From the NCBI GenBank assembly GCA_934426285.1, contig CAKRYE010000007.1, forward strand, positions 1 to 53,845: DNA of 53,845 nt, written 5' to 3'. Of the stretch, positions 41,195 through 49,592 are shown one piece after another. Under the pieces are notes generated by a model, which saw only the letters and a program-made list of their open reading frames with translations, was not told the origin of the DNA and did not search any database. The stretch is from an uncultured Blautia sp. (lineage in GTDB: Bacteria > Bacillota > Clostridia > Lachnospirales > Lachnospiraceae). Made by a program: the position numbers and the translations under genes. Position 1 is the first letter of the stretch. Every line of letters starts with the position of its first letter.

Positions 41195-41262
41195 TTTCTA
41201 ATTTAATATCAATTTAAATATCAATTTAATTTCAGATACTTATGGTAAAATCCAGGCAAAGG

Positions 41263-41271
41263 TGGTATAAT
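41263..41271 (+). promoter_or_regulatory. Candidate promoter (extended -10) of the small membrane protein
   Basis: TGGTATAAT is a perfect extended -10 box about 85 bases upstream of the start. A second TGnTAAAAT lies at 41243-41251. No good -35 is seen for either. Confidence 0.4.
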
Positions 41272-41356
41272 AATCCCATTAATATAACAGACGGCAGATT
41301 TGGCTGTTCTTTTAATGGCTTCAGCCGACTTAATGAATTGAGAGGATGGTGCGGTT

Positions 41357-41575
41357 ATGAATATTAAAATTGATGAATTATTAGCAGCTTTAAAGAAAAA
41401 AGAAGAAGAGCAGGATAAAAATACAGTTCTCTGGGTATTGGCGATCATCGGTGCTGTAGCTGCAGTAGCAGGTATTGCCTTTGCTGTTTATCGCTTCTTT
41501 GCTCCGGATTATCTGGAGGATTTTGAAGAAGACCTGGATGATGACTTTGATGATTATTTTGAGGACGAAGAATAA
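41357..41575 (+). CDS. Small single-pass membrane protein with acidic tail
   Basis: This 72-residue protein has a short amphipathic start (MNIKIDELLAALKKKEEEQD) and one transmembrane helix (about 24-46, VLWVLAIIGAVAAVAGIAFAV). A tail of about 24 residues follows in which most positions are Asp or Glu. The sequence is conserved in style among Lachnospiraceae but I do not know a function. The start ATG at 41357 follows GAGAGGAT. A terminator follows at 41620, so it is transcribed alone. Confidence 0.75.
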   Translation: MNIKIDELLAALKKKEEEQDKNTVLWVLAIIGAVAAVAGIAFAVYRFFAPDYLEDFEEDLDDDFDDYFEDEE

Positions 41576-41619
41576 TCCAGAATATGATCGGCAGTCTTCG
41601 TCGACTGTACAGCAATCAG

Positions 41620-41652
41620 AAAGCTCCGGCTGAACCCGGAGCTTTTTTTAAC
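41620..41652 (+). terminator. Terminator after the small membrane protein gene
   Basis: AAAGCTCCGG (41620-41629) pairs with CCGGAGCTTT (41636-41645), followed by TTTTA. Confidence 0.85.
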
Positions 41653-41671
41653 GAAAGGATTTAAGTTATTT

Positions 41672-43045
41672 ATGAAAAAAGGCGAAATATATGAGGGCAC
41701 AATTGAAAAAGTAGATTTTCCCAACAAAGGGACTGTGATGATAGGAGATCAGAAGGTCACTGTCAAAAATGGCATCCCAGGACAAAAGATCCGTTTTATG
41801 ATCAACAAAAAGCGTTCCGGCAGGGCAGAAGGACGTCTGCTGGAAGTTCTGGAGAAGTCTCCTCAGGAAACCAGAGACCCTGCCTGTTCCATTTTTCCTG
41901 AATGTGGTGGCTGTATGTACCAGACCATGTCCTATGAAAAACAGCTGGAAATGAAGGAACGCCAGGTCCGGGAGCTTCTGGACGCAGCATTGGAAAACGC
42001 AGAATATAACTGGGAAGGCATCCATGGAAGCCCTATGGAATTCCGTTACCGCAATAAAATGGAATTTTCTTTCGGAGACGCTTACAAAGACGGCCCCCTC
42101 ACTCTGGGTCTTCATAAGAAAGGCAGCACCTATGACGTACTTACAGCATCAGATTGTAAGCTGGTTCATGAGGATATGACAAAAATCCTCTCCTGTGTCC
42201 ACGAATATTTTTTGAAGCTGAATGCTTCCTATTATAAAAAGATGCAGCACACAGGTTATCTCCGACATCTTCTGCTCCGGCGGGGAGTAACTACCGGAGA
42301 AATTCTGGTACATGTTATTACCACCAGTCAGGAAGAATATGATCTGGAGCCGCTGAAGAATCAGCTTCTCGCCCTTCCGTTGGAAGGAAAAATCGTAGGC
42401 ATCATGCACATTATCAATGATTCCCTCTCAGATGTGGTACAGAGTGATGAGACCCGTATCCTTTATGGTCAGGATTACTTCTATGAAACTCTGCTGGGAT
42501 TACGCTTTAAAATCAGCACCTTTTCCTTCTTTCAGCCAAACTCCCTGGCAGCTGAAGTTCTGTATTCTGTTGTACGGCAGTATATTGGAGATACCAAAGA
42601 TAAGGTAGTCTTTGACCTCTATAGCGGAACCGGAACCATCGCCCAGCTTGCCGCTTCTGTAGCAGATGAAGTGATCGGAGTCGAGATTGTAGAGGAAGCT
42701 GTAGAAGCAGCAAGAGAAAACGCAGCACTTAACAATCTGACAAACTGCAGATTTATTGCAGGTGACGTACTGAAGGTACTGGATGATCTGACTCAAAAAC
42801 CGGATGTGATCATTCTGGATCCGCCCAGAGACGGTATTCATCCCAAAGCACTGCCTAAAATCCTCTCCTACGGGGTGGATCATATTGTCTATATTTCCTG
42901 CAAAGCCACCAGCCTGGCCAGAGATCTTCCGGCATTTCTGGAGGCAGGATATCACCTGGAAAAAGCCTGCTGTGTAGATCAGTTCTGCCAGACTGTCCAT
43001 GTGGAGACAGTAGCTTTATTAAAGCGTACCTCAACATCAGAATAA
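41672..43045 (+). CDS. rlmD: 23S rRNA (uracil-5-)-methyltransferase, RlmD/RumA family
   Basis: This 457-residue protein has an N-terminal TRAM domain (residues 1-60) and an Fe-S cysteine set around CSIFPECGGCMYQ (about 72-84) with a further cysteine near 162. The SAM methyltransferase domain carries VFDLYSGTGTIAQLAA, VIILDPPRDGIHP and the catalytic cysteine in YISCKATSLARDL. It methylates a uridine in 23S rRNA (U1939 in E. coli; in Firmicutes RlmCD-type enzymes may modify two sites). The start ATG at 41672 has AAAGGA at a rather long spacing. It converges with pcrA at a shared terminator. Confidence 0.92.
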   Translation: MKKGEIYEGTIEKVDFPNKGTVMIGDQKVTVKNGIPGQKIRFMINKKRSGRAEGRLLEVLEKSPQETRDPACSIFPECGGCMYQTMSYEKQLEMKERQVRELLDAALENAEYNWEGIHGSPMEFRYRNKMEFSFGDAYKDGPLTLGLHKKGSTYDVLTASDCKLVHEDMTKILSCVHEYFLKLNASYYKKMQHTGYLRHLLLRRGVTTGEILVHVITTSQEEYDLEPLKNQLLALPLEGKIVGIMHIINDSLSDVVQSDETRILYGQDYFYETLLGLRFKISTFSFFQPNSLAAEVLYSVVRQYIGDTKDKVVFDLYSGTGTIAQLAASVADEVIGVEIVEEAVEAARENAALNNLTNCRFIAGDVLKVLDDLTQKPDVIILDPPRDGIHPKALPKILSYGVDHIVYISCKATSLARDLPAFLEAGYHLEKACCVDQFCQTVHVETVALLKRTSTSE

Positions 43046-43060
43046 TTTTTTCACCAGGAA

Positions 43061-43111
43061 AAAGAGCGGTCTATGTCAGATTCTTTACTTCTGACATAGA
43101 CCGCCTTTTTT
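43061..43111. terminator. Bidirectional terminator between rlmD and pcrA
   Basis: GCGGTCTATGTCAG (43066-43079) pairs perfectly with CTGACATAGACCGC (43091-43104). Flanking A and T runs suit both directions. Confidence 0.9.
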
Positions 43112-43125
43112 GTATTCTTTTCTGC

Positions 43126-45360
43126 TCAGACTTTCTTCAGCTTCGCAAATCCGGCAAACATTTTCTTCACTCCTACTTTGTCGAAATCTACCGTAACCTC
43201 GTAATCTCTTCCGCCTTCTACGATATTTTTCACCACACCTACTCCAAATTTCACATGGCGCACGGTATCTCCTATCTGATAGTCCAGAGAATCTGCCTTA
43301 GTGACCTTAAACTGGGCTGCCTGAAAAGGCTTGGCAGCAAACACCTGCTTCATTTTGGAAAGACTGTTGTCTCCGGTTAAGGATTCTGAGATCTTCGGTT
43401 TCTTTTCTTCTACCTTGTAACCCAGATCCACCAGTTCCCTGGGAACCTCACGGACAAATCTGGACACCTTATTATACTGGACATCTCCGCGGATCATCCT
43501 CTGTCTGGCACTGGTCATGGTCAGCTCCTTCATTGCCCTGGTGATCCCTACATAACACAAACGGCGCTCTTCCTCCAGATCAGAATGATCATCTGACATA
43601 ATAGACATATAAGAGGGAAAAATCCCATCCTCCATTCCTACCAGAAATACATTGGGAAATTCCAGACCTTTCGCACTATGAAGAGTCATAAGAAGTACAT
43701 AATCCTGATCCGGATCTACACTGTCAATATCTGCGATCAATGCAATTTCTTCCAGAAATCCGGACAAAGTTGCAGGTTCTCCTCTTTCCTCACATGCTTC
43801 CTGATAAGCTTCTGTCTTGGAAATCAATTCATCAATATTTTCAATCCTTGCCCTGGATTCCTCTGTATCCTCTGCCTCCAGCTCCGTCACGTAACCGGTA
43901 AGCCGGATCACTTCTTCCAAAAGCTCTCTGACTGTATAGGCCTCTGCCTTACTTTTCAGACCCTGGATAAAGGTAACAAATCCATCAATCTTTGACAGGC
44001 TTCTTCCTATAGAAGGAATCTCCTCTGCCACACGTAATGCATCATAGAAACTGATATCCATCTGATCCGCATAATCCTGCACTCTGCTCAGAGTAGTAGC
44101 ACCGATTCCTCTCTTGGGTACATTGATAATACGCCGCACTGCCAGGTCATCCTTTGCATTATCAATGGTTTTCAGATAGCAGAGAAGATCTTTGATTTCC
44201 TTACGCGCATAAAAGTTTACCCCACCCACTATTTTATAGGGAATATTTGCCAGAAGACATTTTTCCTCAAAAAGGCGGGACTGGGCATTGGTACGGTAAA
44301 GGACGGCAAAATCCTTATACATTCCCTTTCCTTCCCGGCGCGCTCCGGCAATCTCTCCCACTACATATTCTGCCTCTTCATATCCATTCATAAACTGGCG
44401 GAAATGGATTTTCTCTCCCTCCTGATTCTCTGTCCAGAGAGTCTTGGGCTTACGTGCCCTGTTGTTGGCAATGACTTCATTTGCAGCCCTGAGAATATTT
44501 TGGGTAGAACGGTAATTCTGTTCCAGCCGGATCACTGCAGCGTCCGGAAAAACATGCTCAAACCCGAGAATGTTGCCAATATTGGCGCCTCGGAACTTGT
44601 AGATGGACTGGTCATCATCTCCTACTACGCAGAGATTCTCATATTTTGATGCCAGCAGACTTACAAATTTAAATTGCGCAGTATTGGTATCCTGGTACTC
44701 ATCTACCATAATATATTTAAACCGCTCCTGGTAATTTTCCAGCACATCCCCACAATTCTGAAAAAGCTCTACTGTTTTCACGATCAGGTCATCAAAGTCC
44801 AGCGCATTATTCTTGCGCAGAGATGCCTGATATTCCCGATAAATAGCAGCCACTTTCTTCTTATTATAATCCCCGGCTGCATTCATCTCCATTTCATCCG
44901 GAGTGATCAGCTCATCCTTTGCATGTGAAATCTGGGCCAGCAGGGAACGTTCCTTATAAATCTTGGTATCCACATTCAGCCTGCGGCAGATGTCTTTCAT
45001 AAGAGTTTTCTGATCATCAGTATCATAAATAGTAAAACTGTTGTCATATCCCAGTCTGTCAATATGTCTCCTGAGAATACGCACGCAGGTGGAATGAAAG
45101 GTAGATACCCAGATACTCTCTGAGCCAAAACCTACGATCTTATCCACACGTTCTCTCATTTCACTGGCAGCTTTGTTTGTAAAGGTGATGGCCAGAATAT
45201 TCCAGGGATTGACCCCTTTCTCATCTATCAGATATGCAATTCTGTGGGTCAGCACCCTGGTCTTTCCTGAGCCCGCCCCTGCCAGGATCAGCAGCGGTCC
45301 TTCTGTATGGAATACTGCCTCCTGCTGTCTGGAATTTAATGTATTGTAAATATCTCTCAT
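43126..45360 (-). CDS. pcrA: ATP-dependent DNA helicase PcrA (UvrD/Rep family)
   Basis: This 744-residue protein is a superfamily 1A helicase. It has the Q-motif LNSRQQEAVFHTEGPLLI, Walker A GAGSGKTRVLTHRI, motif II YIMVDEYQDTNTAQF, QSIYKFRGA, EQNYRST, LMTLHSAKGLEF and VGITRA. The C-terminal Tudor-like domain (DTVRHVKFGVGVVKNI to the end) is the RNA-polymerase-binding module of PcrA. It serves in excision repair, plasmid replication and removal of RNA polymerase or RecA from DNA. The start ATG at 45360 follows AGGAGC. It is a single-gene unit. Confidence 0.95.
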   Translation of the reverse strand: MRDIYNTLNSRQQEAVFHTEGPLLILAGAGSGKTRVLTHRIAYLIDEKGVNPWNILAITFTNKAASEMRERVDKIVGFGSESIWVSTFHSTCVRILRRHIDRLGYDNSFTIYDTDDQKTLMKDICRRLNVDTKIYKERSLLAQISHAKDELITPDEMEMNAAGDYNKKKVAAIYREYQASLRKNNALDFDDLIVKTVELFQNCGDVLENYQERFKYIMVDEYQDTNTAQFKFVSLLASKYENLCVVGDDDQSIYKFRGANIGNILGFEHVFPDAAVIRLEQNYRSTQNILRAANEVIANNRARKPKTLWTENQEGEKIHFRQFMNGYEEAEYVVGEIAGARREGKGMYKDFAVLYRTNAQSRLFEEKCLLANIPYKIVGGVNFYARKEIKDLLCYLKTIDNAKDDLAVRRIINVPKRGIGATTLSRVQDYADQMDISFYDALRVAEEIPSIGRSLSKIDGFVTFIQGLKSKAEAYTVRELLEEVIRLTGYVTELEAEDTEESRARIENIDELISKTEAYQEACEERGEPATLSGFLEEIALIADIDSVDPDQDYVLLMTLHSAKGLEFPNVFLVGMEDGIFPSYMSIMSDDHSDLEEERRLCYVGITRAMKELTMTSARQRMIRGDVQYNKVSRFVREVPRELVDLGYKVEEKKPKISESLTGDNSLSKMKQVFAAKPFQAAQFKVTKADSLDYQIGDTVRHVKFGVGVVKNIVEGGRDYEVTVDFDKVGVKKMFAGFAKLKKV

Positions 45361-45460
45361 TTTCTGCTCCTGTATTCGATAGCTATTTCAGTTCTCTCCC
45401 AATTATACACAAAAGCGGACCATACCACAACAGTTTTCAACATACGCCCCTGTTTGTCCA

Positions 45461-45490
45461 TTGACAATCCACAATTAAATGCCTTATACT
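45461..45490 (+). promoter_or_regulatory. Promoter of the ECF transporter genes
   Basis: TTGACA at 45461-45466 is followed after 18 bases by TATACT at 45485-45490, about 60 bases before the start codon. No riboswitch fold is recognised in the short leader. Confidence 0.65.
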
Positions 45491-45551
45491 GACACTGACT
45501 TGCAGTAAACTGATTCTGCTGCATACATACACTTTTGAGGAGGAATGAGTC

Positions 45552-46103
45552 ATGAAAAGCAACAATAGCATTAAAACCGTTGTAGCCGTTGGTATCGGTG
45601 CAGCGCTGTTCTTTGTACTTGGACGTTTTGTCGCAATCCCAAGTCCGGTGCCTAACACCAATATCAGTCTTCAATACGCAGTCCTGGCTCTGCTGGCCGT
45701 TATGTACGGACCGGTAGCAGGAGGACTTATCGGATTTATCGGTCATACTCTGATCGACCTTTCCTGGGGCGGAAGCCCATGGTGGAGCTGGGTGATCACT
45801 TCCGCTTTCGTAGGCGTGATCGTAGGTCTCTTTGCCAAAAAGCTGAATGTACAGGAGGGAGACTTTGGCAAAGGCAAGGTTACTCTTTTCGCCATTGCCA
45901 ATATTGCAGCGCATGTGATCGGATGGATCGTTGTTGCCCCTGTACTGGATATTCTTATCTACGCAGAACCTGCTAACAAGGTATTTGCACAGGGTGCTTT
46001 TGCAGCCATCTCCAATACCATCACAGCAGTAATCGTAGGCGGACTTCTGGTTCTGGCATATACCAAGACCATCGCAAAAAAAGGATCTCTGGATCAGGAA
46101 TAA
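45552..46103 (+). CDS. ECF transporter S component (UPF0397 family)
   Basis: This 183-residue membrane protein has about five to six hydrophobic helices. The family signature IPSPVPNTNISLQYAVLALL is followed by GPVAGGLIGFIGHTLIDLSWG. UPF0397 proteins are substrate-capture components of energy-coupling-factor importers. Many are labelled riboflavin transporters, but the true ligand is not established. The start ATG at 45552 follows GAGGAGGA. The genes for the ATPase and T component follow, separated by a terminator-like hairpin and a 69-bp repeat. Confidence 0.85.
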   Translation: MKSNNSIKTVVAVGIGAALFFVLGRFVAIPSPVPNTNISLQYAVLALLAVMYGPVAGGLIGFIGHTLIDLSWGGSPWWSWVITSAFVGVIVGLFAKKLNVQEGDFGKGKVTLFAIANIAAHVIGWIVVAPVLDILIYAEPANKVFAQGAFAAISNTITAVIVGGLLVLAYTKTIAKKGSLDQE

Positions 46104-46112
46104 GCTTCAGAC

Positions 46113-46158
46113 AAAAAGCCTTGTCATTTAGCGAAAAGCTTATGTGATAGGGCTTTTT
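46113..46158 (+). terminator. Terminator-like hairpin between ECF S and ATPase genes
   Basis: AAAAAGCC pairs with GGCTTTTT over a 30-base loop and is followed by CTTTTTC. It would reduce read-through into the ATPase gene. Confidence 0.55.
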
Positions 46159-46167
46159 CTTTTTCAG

Positions 46168-46236
46168 CTATTCAAGCGGATATTCGCAATCCGCTTCGCT
46201 ACTTGCTCATAACCGAATAACTGCTCCGCAGTTTAT
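46168..46236 (+). repeat. Dispersed palindromic repeat, copy A (69 bp, perfect inverted partner at 41126-41194)
   Basis: The sequence starts CTATTCAAGCGGATATTCGC and ends CCGCAGTTTAT. It holds two hairpins, and the second arm continues TCGGTT to 46242. It lies between the ECF S and ATPase genes. Confidence 0.85.
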
Positions 46237-46267
46237 TCGGTTAAAAAATCAATTTGAGGTTAGACAG

Positions 46268-47992
46268 ATGACAGAACAAAACTTACCTGTTATTTCATTT
46301 AAAGATTTTTCATTTCAATACCGTGCCCAGAAAAAGCCTACCCTGGCAGGAATCAATCTGGACATTTATCCGAGAGAACGCGTCCTGATCGCCGGACCTT
46401 CCGGAAGCGGCAAAAGCACACTTGCAGCCTGTATCAATGGTCTGAATCCTTTCTCCAATCCCGGAGAATGCACTGGTTCTCTTATTGTAGACGGTGTAGA
46501 TGCTCCACACAGCAGCATCTTTGAGCTCTCTGCACATGTAGGAACTGTACTCCAGGATCCTGACGGACAGTTTATCGGATTAACCGTAGGCGAGGATATT
46601 GCTTTTGCACTGGAGAACAGCTGCATGCCTCAGGATAAAATGCACAGCATCACCCAACATGCCGCTGAGCTGGTGGGAATCCAGGATCATCTGGACTATG
46701 CACCTCATGAATTATCCGGCGGTCAGAAACAACGTGTCAGTCTGGCCGGAGTCATGGTGGATCAGGTGCAAATCCTGCTTTTTGACGAACCCCTGGCAAA
46801 CCTGGATCCTGCCACAGGCAAGCAGGCAATAGAGCTGATTGACGAAATCCAGCAGAAAACCGACACCACGGTTCTGATCATTGAACACCGTCTGGAGGAT
46901 GTACTCTGGAAAAATGTGGACCGGATCATTCTGGTAAATGAGGGAAAAATACTGGCAGACCTTCATCCCGATGAACTGCTCTCCACTACCCTGCTGACAG
47001 ATAACGGAATCCGTGAGCCTCTGTATGTGACAGCTATGCGTTATGCAGGCATTGAAATTGCGCCATACAAAAAGCCCTCACATGTAAATTCCCTGATTCT
47101 GGATCAGGCAGATCAGAAAATGCTTCAAAACTGGTTTCATCAAAAGGATCTTTCTAATCCTTCCGGCACACCAGAACCGCTCCTTGAGATAAAGAACCTG
47201 AGCTTTGGCTATACCCGGAACCACCCTACACTAAAGGATGTAACCCTTACCATATACAAGGGAGAAATGGTCAGCATTGTAGGACGCAACGGTGCAGGTA
47301 AATCTACCTTATCCAAACTGATCTGCGGGTTCGAAACCCCTGATCAGGGAACCTTACTTTTTAATGGCAGGGATCTCTCCGGAGAAAATATCCGACACCG
47401 TGCAAAATATATCGGATATGTTATGCAAAACCCAAATCAGATGATCTCAAAAACCATGATTTTCGATGAGGTAGCCCTGAGTCTGCGAAATTCCGGCATG
47501 TCAGAAGACCAGATTCGCGAAAAGGTAGAAAATACATTGAAAATCTGCGGACTTTATCCTTTCCGTAACTGGCCGGTATCAGCTCTCAGCTTTGGCCAGA
47601 AAAAACGTGTGACCATTGCCAGCGTACTGGTACAGGACCCGGAACTGATCATTCTGGACGAACCTACTGCAGGACAGGACTTCCATCATTATACCGAGAT
47701 CATGGAGTTTCTCCGCACTCTCAACCATCGCGGTGTCACAGTGGTAATGATCACTCATGATATGCATCTGATGCTGGAGTATACGCCCAGAGCCCTGGTT
47801 TTCTCTGACGGACAGCTGATCGCAGACCGGAGTGCAGCCGCAGTTCTCTGTGATCAATCCCTGATCACTCAGGCCGCATTAAAGGAAACCAGCCTTTTCA
47901 CCCTGGCTAACCGGTGCGATATCACTCCACCGGAAGCTTTTGTAGAACGTTTTATTGAAGAAGACAGGGAGGTACGGGACAATGGCCGCTAA
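46268..47992 (+). CDS. ecfA: ECF transporter fused dual ATPase (EcfA-EcfA')
   Basis: This 574-residue protein fuses two ABC ATPases. The first (about 8-250) has Walker A GPSGSGKST, signature LSGGQKQRVSLAG and Walker B ILLFDEPLANLD. The second (about 300-530) has GRNGAGKST, LSFGQKKRVTIAS and LIILDEPTAGQD. Both sites look intact. The fusion replaces the separate EcfA and EcfA' subunits and drives import with the T and S components. The start ATG at 46268 follows GAGG. The gene for the T component overlaps its 3' end by 11 bases. Confidence 0.92.
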   Translation: MTEQNLPVISFKDFSFQYRAQKKPTLAGINLDIYPRERVLIAGPSGSGKSTLAACINGLNPFSNPGECTGSLIVDGVDAPHSSIFELSAHVGTVLQDPDGQFIGLTVGEDIAFALENSCMPQDKMHSITQHAAELVGIQDHLDYAPHELSGGQKQRVSLAGVMVDQVQILLFDEPLANLDPATGKQAIELIDEIQQKTDTTVLIIEHRLEDVLWKNVDRIILVNEGKILADLHPDELLSTTLLTDNGIREPLYVTAMRYAGIEIAPYKKPSHVNSLILDQADQKMLQNWFHQKDLSNPSGTPEPLLEIKNLSFGYTRNHPTLKDVTLTIYKGEMVSIVGRNGAGKSTLSKLICGFETPDQGTLLFNGRDLSGENIRHRAKYIGYVMQNPNQMISKTMIFDEVALSLRNSGMSEDQIREKVENTLKICGLYPFRNWPVSALSFGQKKRVTIASVLVQDPELIILDEPTAGQDFHHYTEIMEFLRTLNHRGVTVVMITHDMHLMLEYTPRALVFSDGQLIADRSAAAVLCDQSLITQAALKETSLFTLANRCDITPPEAFVERFIEEDREVRDNGR

Positions 47993-48812
47993 TACTGTAT
48001 TAAATTATCTTCCCAGAAAAAGTGTGATCCACAAACTGACCGGAACCACCAAGCTGGCATTCTTTCTGCTTTTTACCTTTGCAAGTATGATCACCTACAA
48101 TACCTGGATACTTCTGGGACTTCTGGTAGTAAGCGTAGTGGCTTTTAAGCTGAGTAAGATCAAACTGCGGGAAGTACGGTTTATGATGATCTTTATGCTG
48201 GTGTTCCTGCTGCTGAACAATCTGTTTATCTTTTTGTTCGACCCCAATCAGGGAACCCATCTGTACGGCACCCACCATGTGCTTTGCCATTTATTCTGGC
48301 GCTATGACCTTACCGCAGAGCAGCTGTTTTATATGGTCAATATTTCTCTGAAATATTTCGTAGCCCTGCCTGTGGCTATCCTGTTTATCTCTGCCACTGA
48401 TCCCAGCGAATTTGCGGCAAGCTTAAACAGTATCGGGATTTCCTACAAGGTAGGTTATTCTGTATCCATTGCCTTGCGCTATATTCCGGATATCCAGAGA
48501 GACTATCACAGCATCAGCCAGGCACAACAGGCCAGAGGTGTGGAGCTTGGAAAAAATGAGAGGTTTTTTTCCAGACTGAAAAACTCCGTTAACATCCTGC
48601 TGCCCCTGATCCTTACCAGTCTGAACCGGATCGATACCATCTCCAATGCAATGGAACTTCGTGGCTTCGGCAAAAACAAAAAACGCACCTGGTACACCCA
48701 AAGGCCTTTTGCACGCAGAGATTTCCTCACACTGGCGCTGGGAGTACTCCTGTTATTGATCAGCCTGACAGTAACTATAAAATACGGACGCTTTTACAAT
48801 CCATTTTGCTAA
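47982..48812 (+). CDS. ecfT: ECF transporter T component (EcfT)
   Basis: This 276-residue membrane protein has about five transmembrane helices and the coupling motif ARG (in QQARGVELG, about residue 185). A second ARG-like motif, MELRGFG, lies near 228; together these are the two Ala-Arg-Gly-type sites that grip the ATPases. It links the S component to the ATPase. The start is the ATG at 47982, 9 bases after GGGAGG. It overlaps the ecfA stop, and an earlier in-frame ATG precedes the ribosome site. Confidence 0.9.
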   Translation: MAANTVLNYLPRKSVIHKLTGTTKLAFFLLFTFASMITYNTWILLGLLVVSVVAFKLSKIKLREVRFMMIFMLVFLLLNNLFIFLFDPNQGTHLYGTHHVLCHLFWRYDLTAEQLFYMVNISLKYFVALPVAILFISATDPSEFAASLNSIGISYKVGYSVSIALRYIPDIQRDYHSISQAQQARGVELGKNERFFSRLKNSVNILLPLILTSLNRIDTISNAMELRGFGKNKKRTWYTQRPFARRDFLTLALGVLLLLISLTVTIKYGRFYNPFC

Positions 48813-48829
48813 TTCAGTAAAAAAAACAT

Positions 48830-48858
48830 TTACAAGTAGTATTTGAAACTATATAATA
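48830..48858 (+). promoter_or_regulatory. Promoter of the DUF1836 gene
   Basis: TTTACA at 48830-48835 is followed after 17 bases by a perfect TATAAT at 48853-48858, 20 bases before the start codon. Confidence 0.7.
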
Positions 48859-48878
48859 GGGGACAGAGGTGATGAAAG

Positions 48879-49496
48879 ATGACAATCGATGAAAAAGACA
48901 TGATCAACAGCATTCTGTCCAGTATTTCCAGGATTGACTATATTAAACCAGAAGATATTCCAAATATTGACTTATACATGGATCAGGTCACAACTTTTAT
49001 GGAAGAACAGCTGGCTGCCACCAAGCGCTACGGGGATGACAAGATTCTGACCAAAACCATGATCAATAATTATGCCAAAAATAAGCTTCTTCCCCCGCCG
49101 GAAAAGAAGCGTTATTCCAAAGAGCATGTACTTATGCTGATCTTTATTTACTATTTCAAGAATATCCTGTCTATCAATGACATACAGACTTTATTCACAC
49201 CGATTGTGCAGAAATATTTCAAGTCTATGACAGAAAAGGATATGACCTATATATACAATGAAGTTTTCAGTATGGAGAAGGATCAGATCGAATCTCTGAA
49301 AAAGGATCTGCTCCGTAAATATAAAACAGCACAGGGGACTTTCGGAGATGCAGAGGAAGAAGACCAGGAGAATTTGAAGAGATTTTCCTTTATCTGTCTG
49401 CTGAGCTTTGATGTTTATGTAAAAAAGATGATGATCGAGCATCTGATTGACGGGATGAATCCAGAACCAGAGCAGGATTCTAAAAAGAAGAAATAA
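48879..49496 (+). CDS. DUF1836 domain-containing protein (putative DNA-binding)
   Basis: This 205-residue protein matches DUF1836. An N-terminal region (KPEDIPNIDLYMDQVTTFME) is followed by ILTKTMINNYAKNKLLPPP and KKRYSKEHVLMLIFIYYFK, the family core. This resembles a MerR-like winged helix with the NNYxKxxLLPxPxKKRY pattern. A charged C-terminal tail follows. It may regulate transcription, but no target is known. The start ATG at 48879 follows AGGTGAT. It has its own promoter and a strong bidirectional terminator. Confidence 0.85.
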   Translation: MTIDEKDMINSILSSISRIDYIKPEDIPNIDLYMDQVTTFMEEQLAATKRYGDDKILTKTMINNYAKNKLLPPPEKKRYSKEHVLMLIFIYYFKNILSINDIQTLFTPIVQKYFKSMTEKDMTYIYNEVFSMEKDQIESLKKDLLRKYKTAQGTFGDAEEEDQENLKRFSFICLLSFDVYVKKMMIEHLIDGMNPEPEQDSKKKK

Positions 49497-49508
49497 CTCT
49501 TTATAACT

Positions 49509-49559
49509 AAAACCAGGAAATTTACTTATCAGCTATCCATAAGTAAAATTCCTGGTTTT
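49509..49559. terminator. Bidirectional terminator between DUF1836 and alpha-galactosidase genes
   Basis: The 21-base arms at 49509-49529 and 49539-49559 pair with a single mismatch (AAAACCAGGAA outer stem, TTTACTTAT inner stem). A and T runs flank both ends, between converging genes. Confidence 0.9.
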
Positions 49560-49592
49560 ATAATTTCTTATAAATTCTATTTCTCTTAAATA

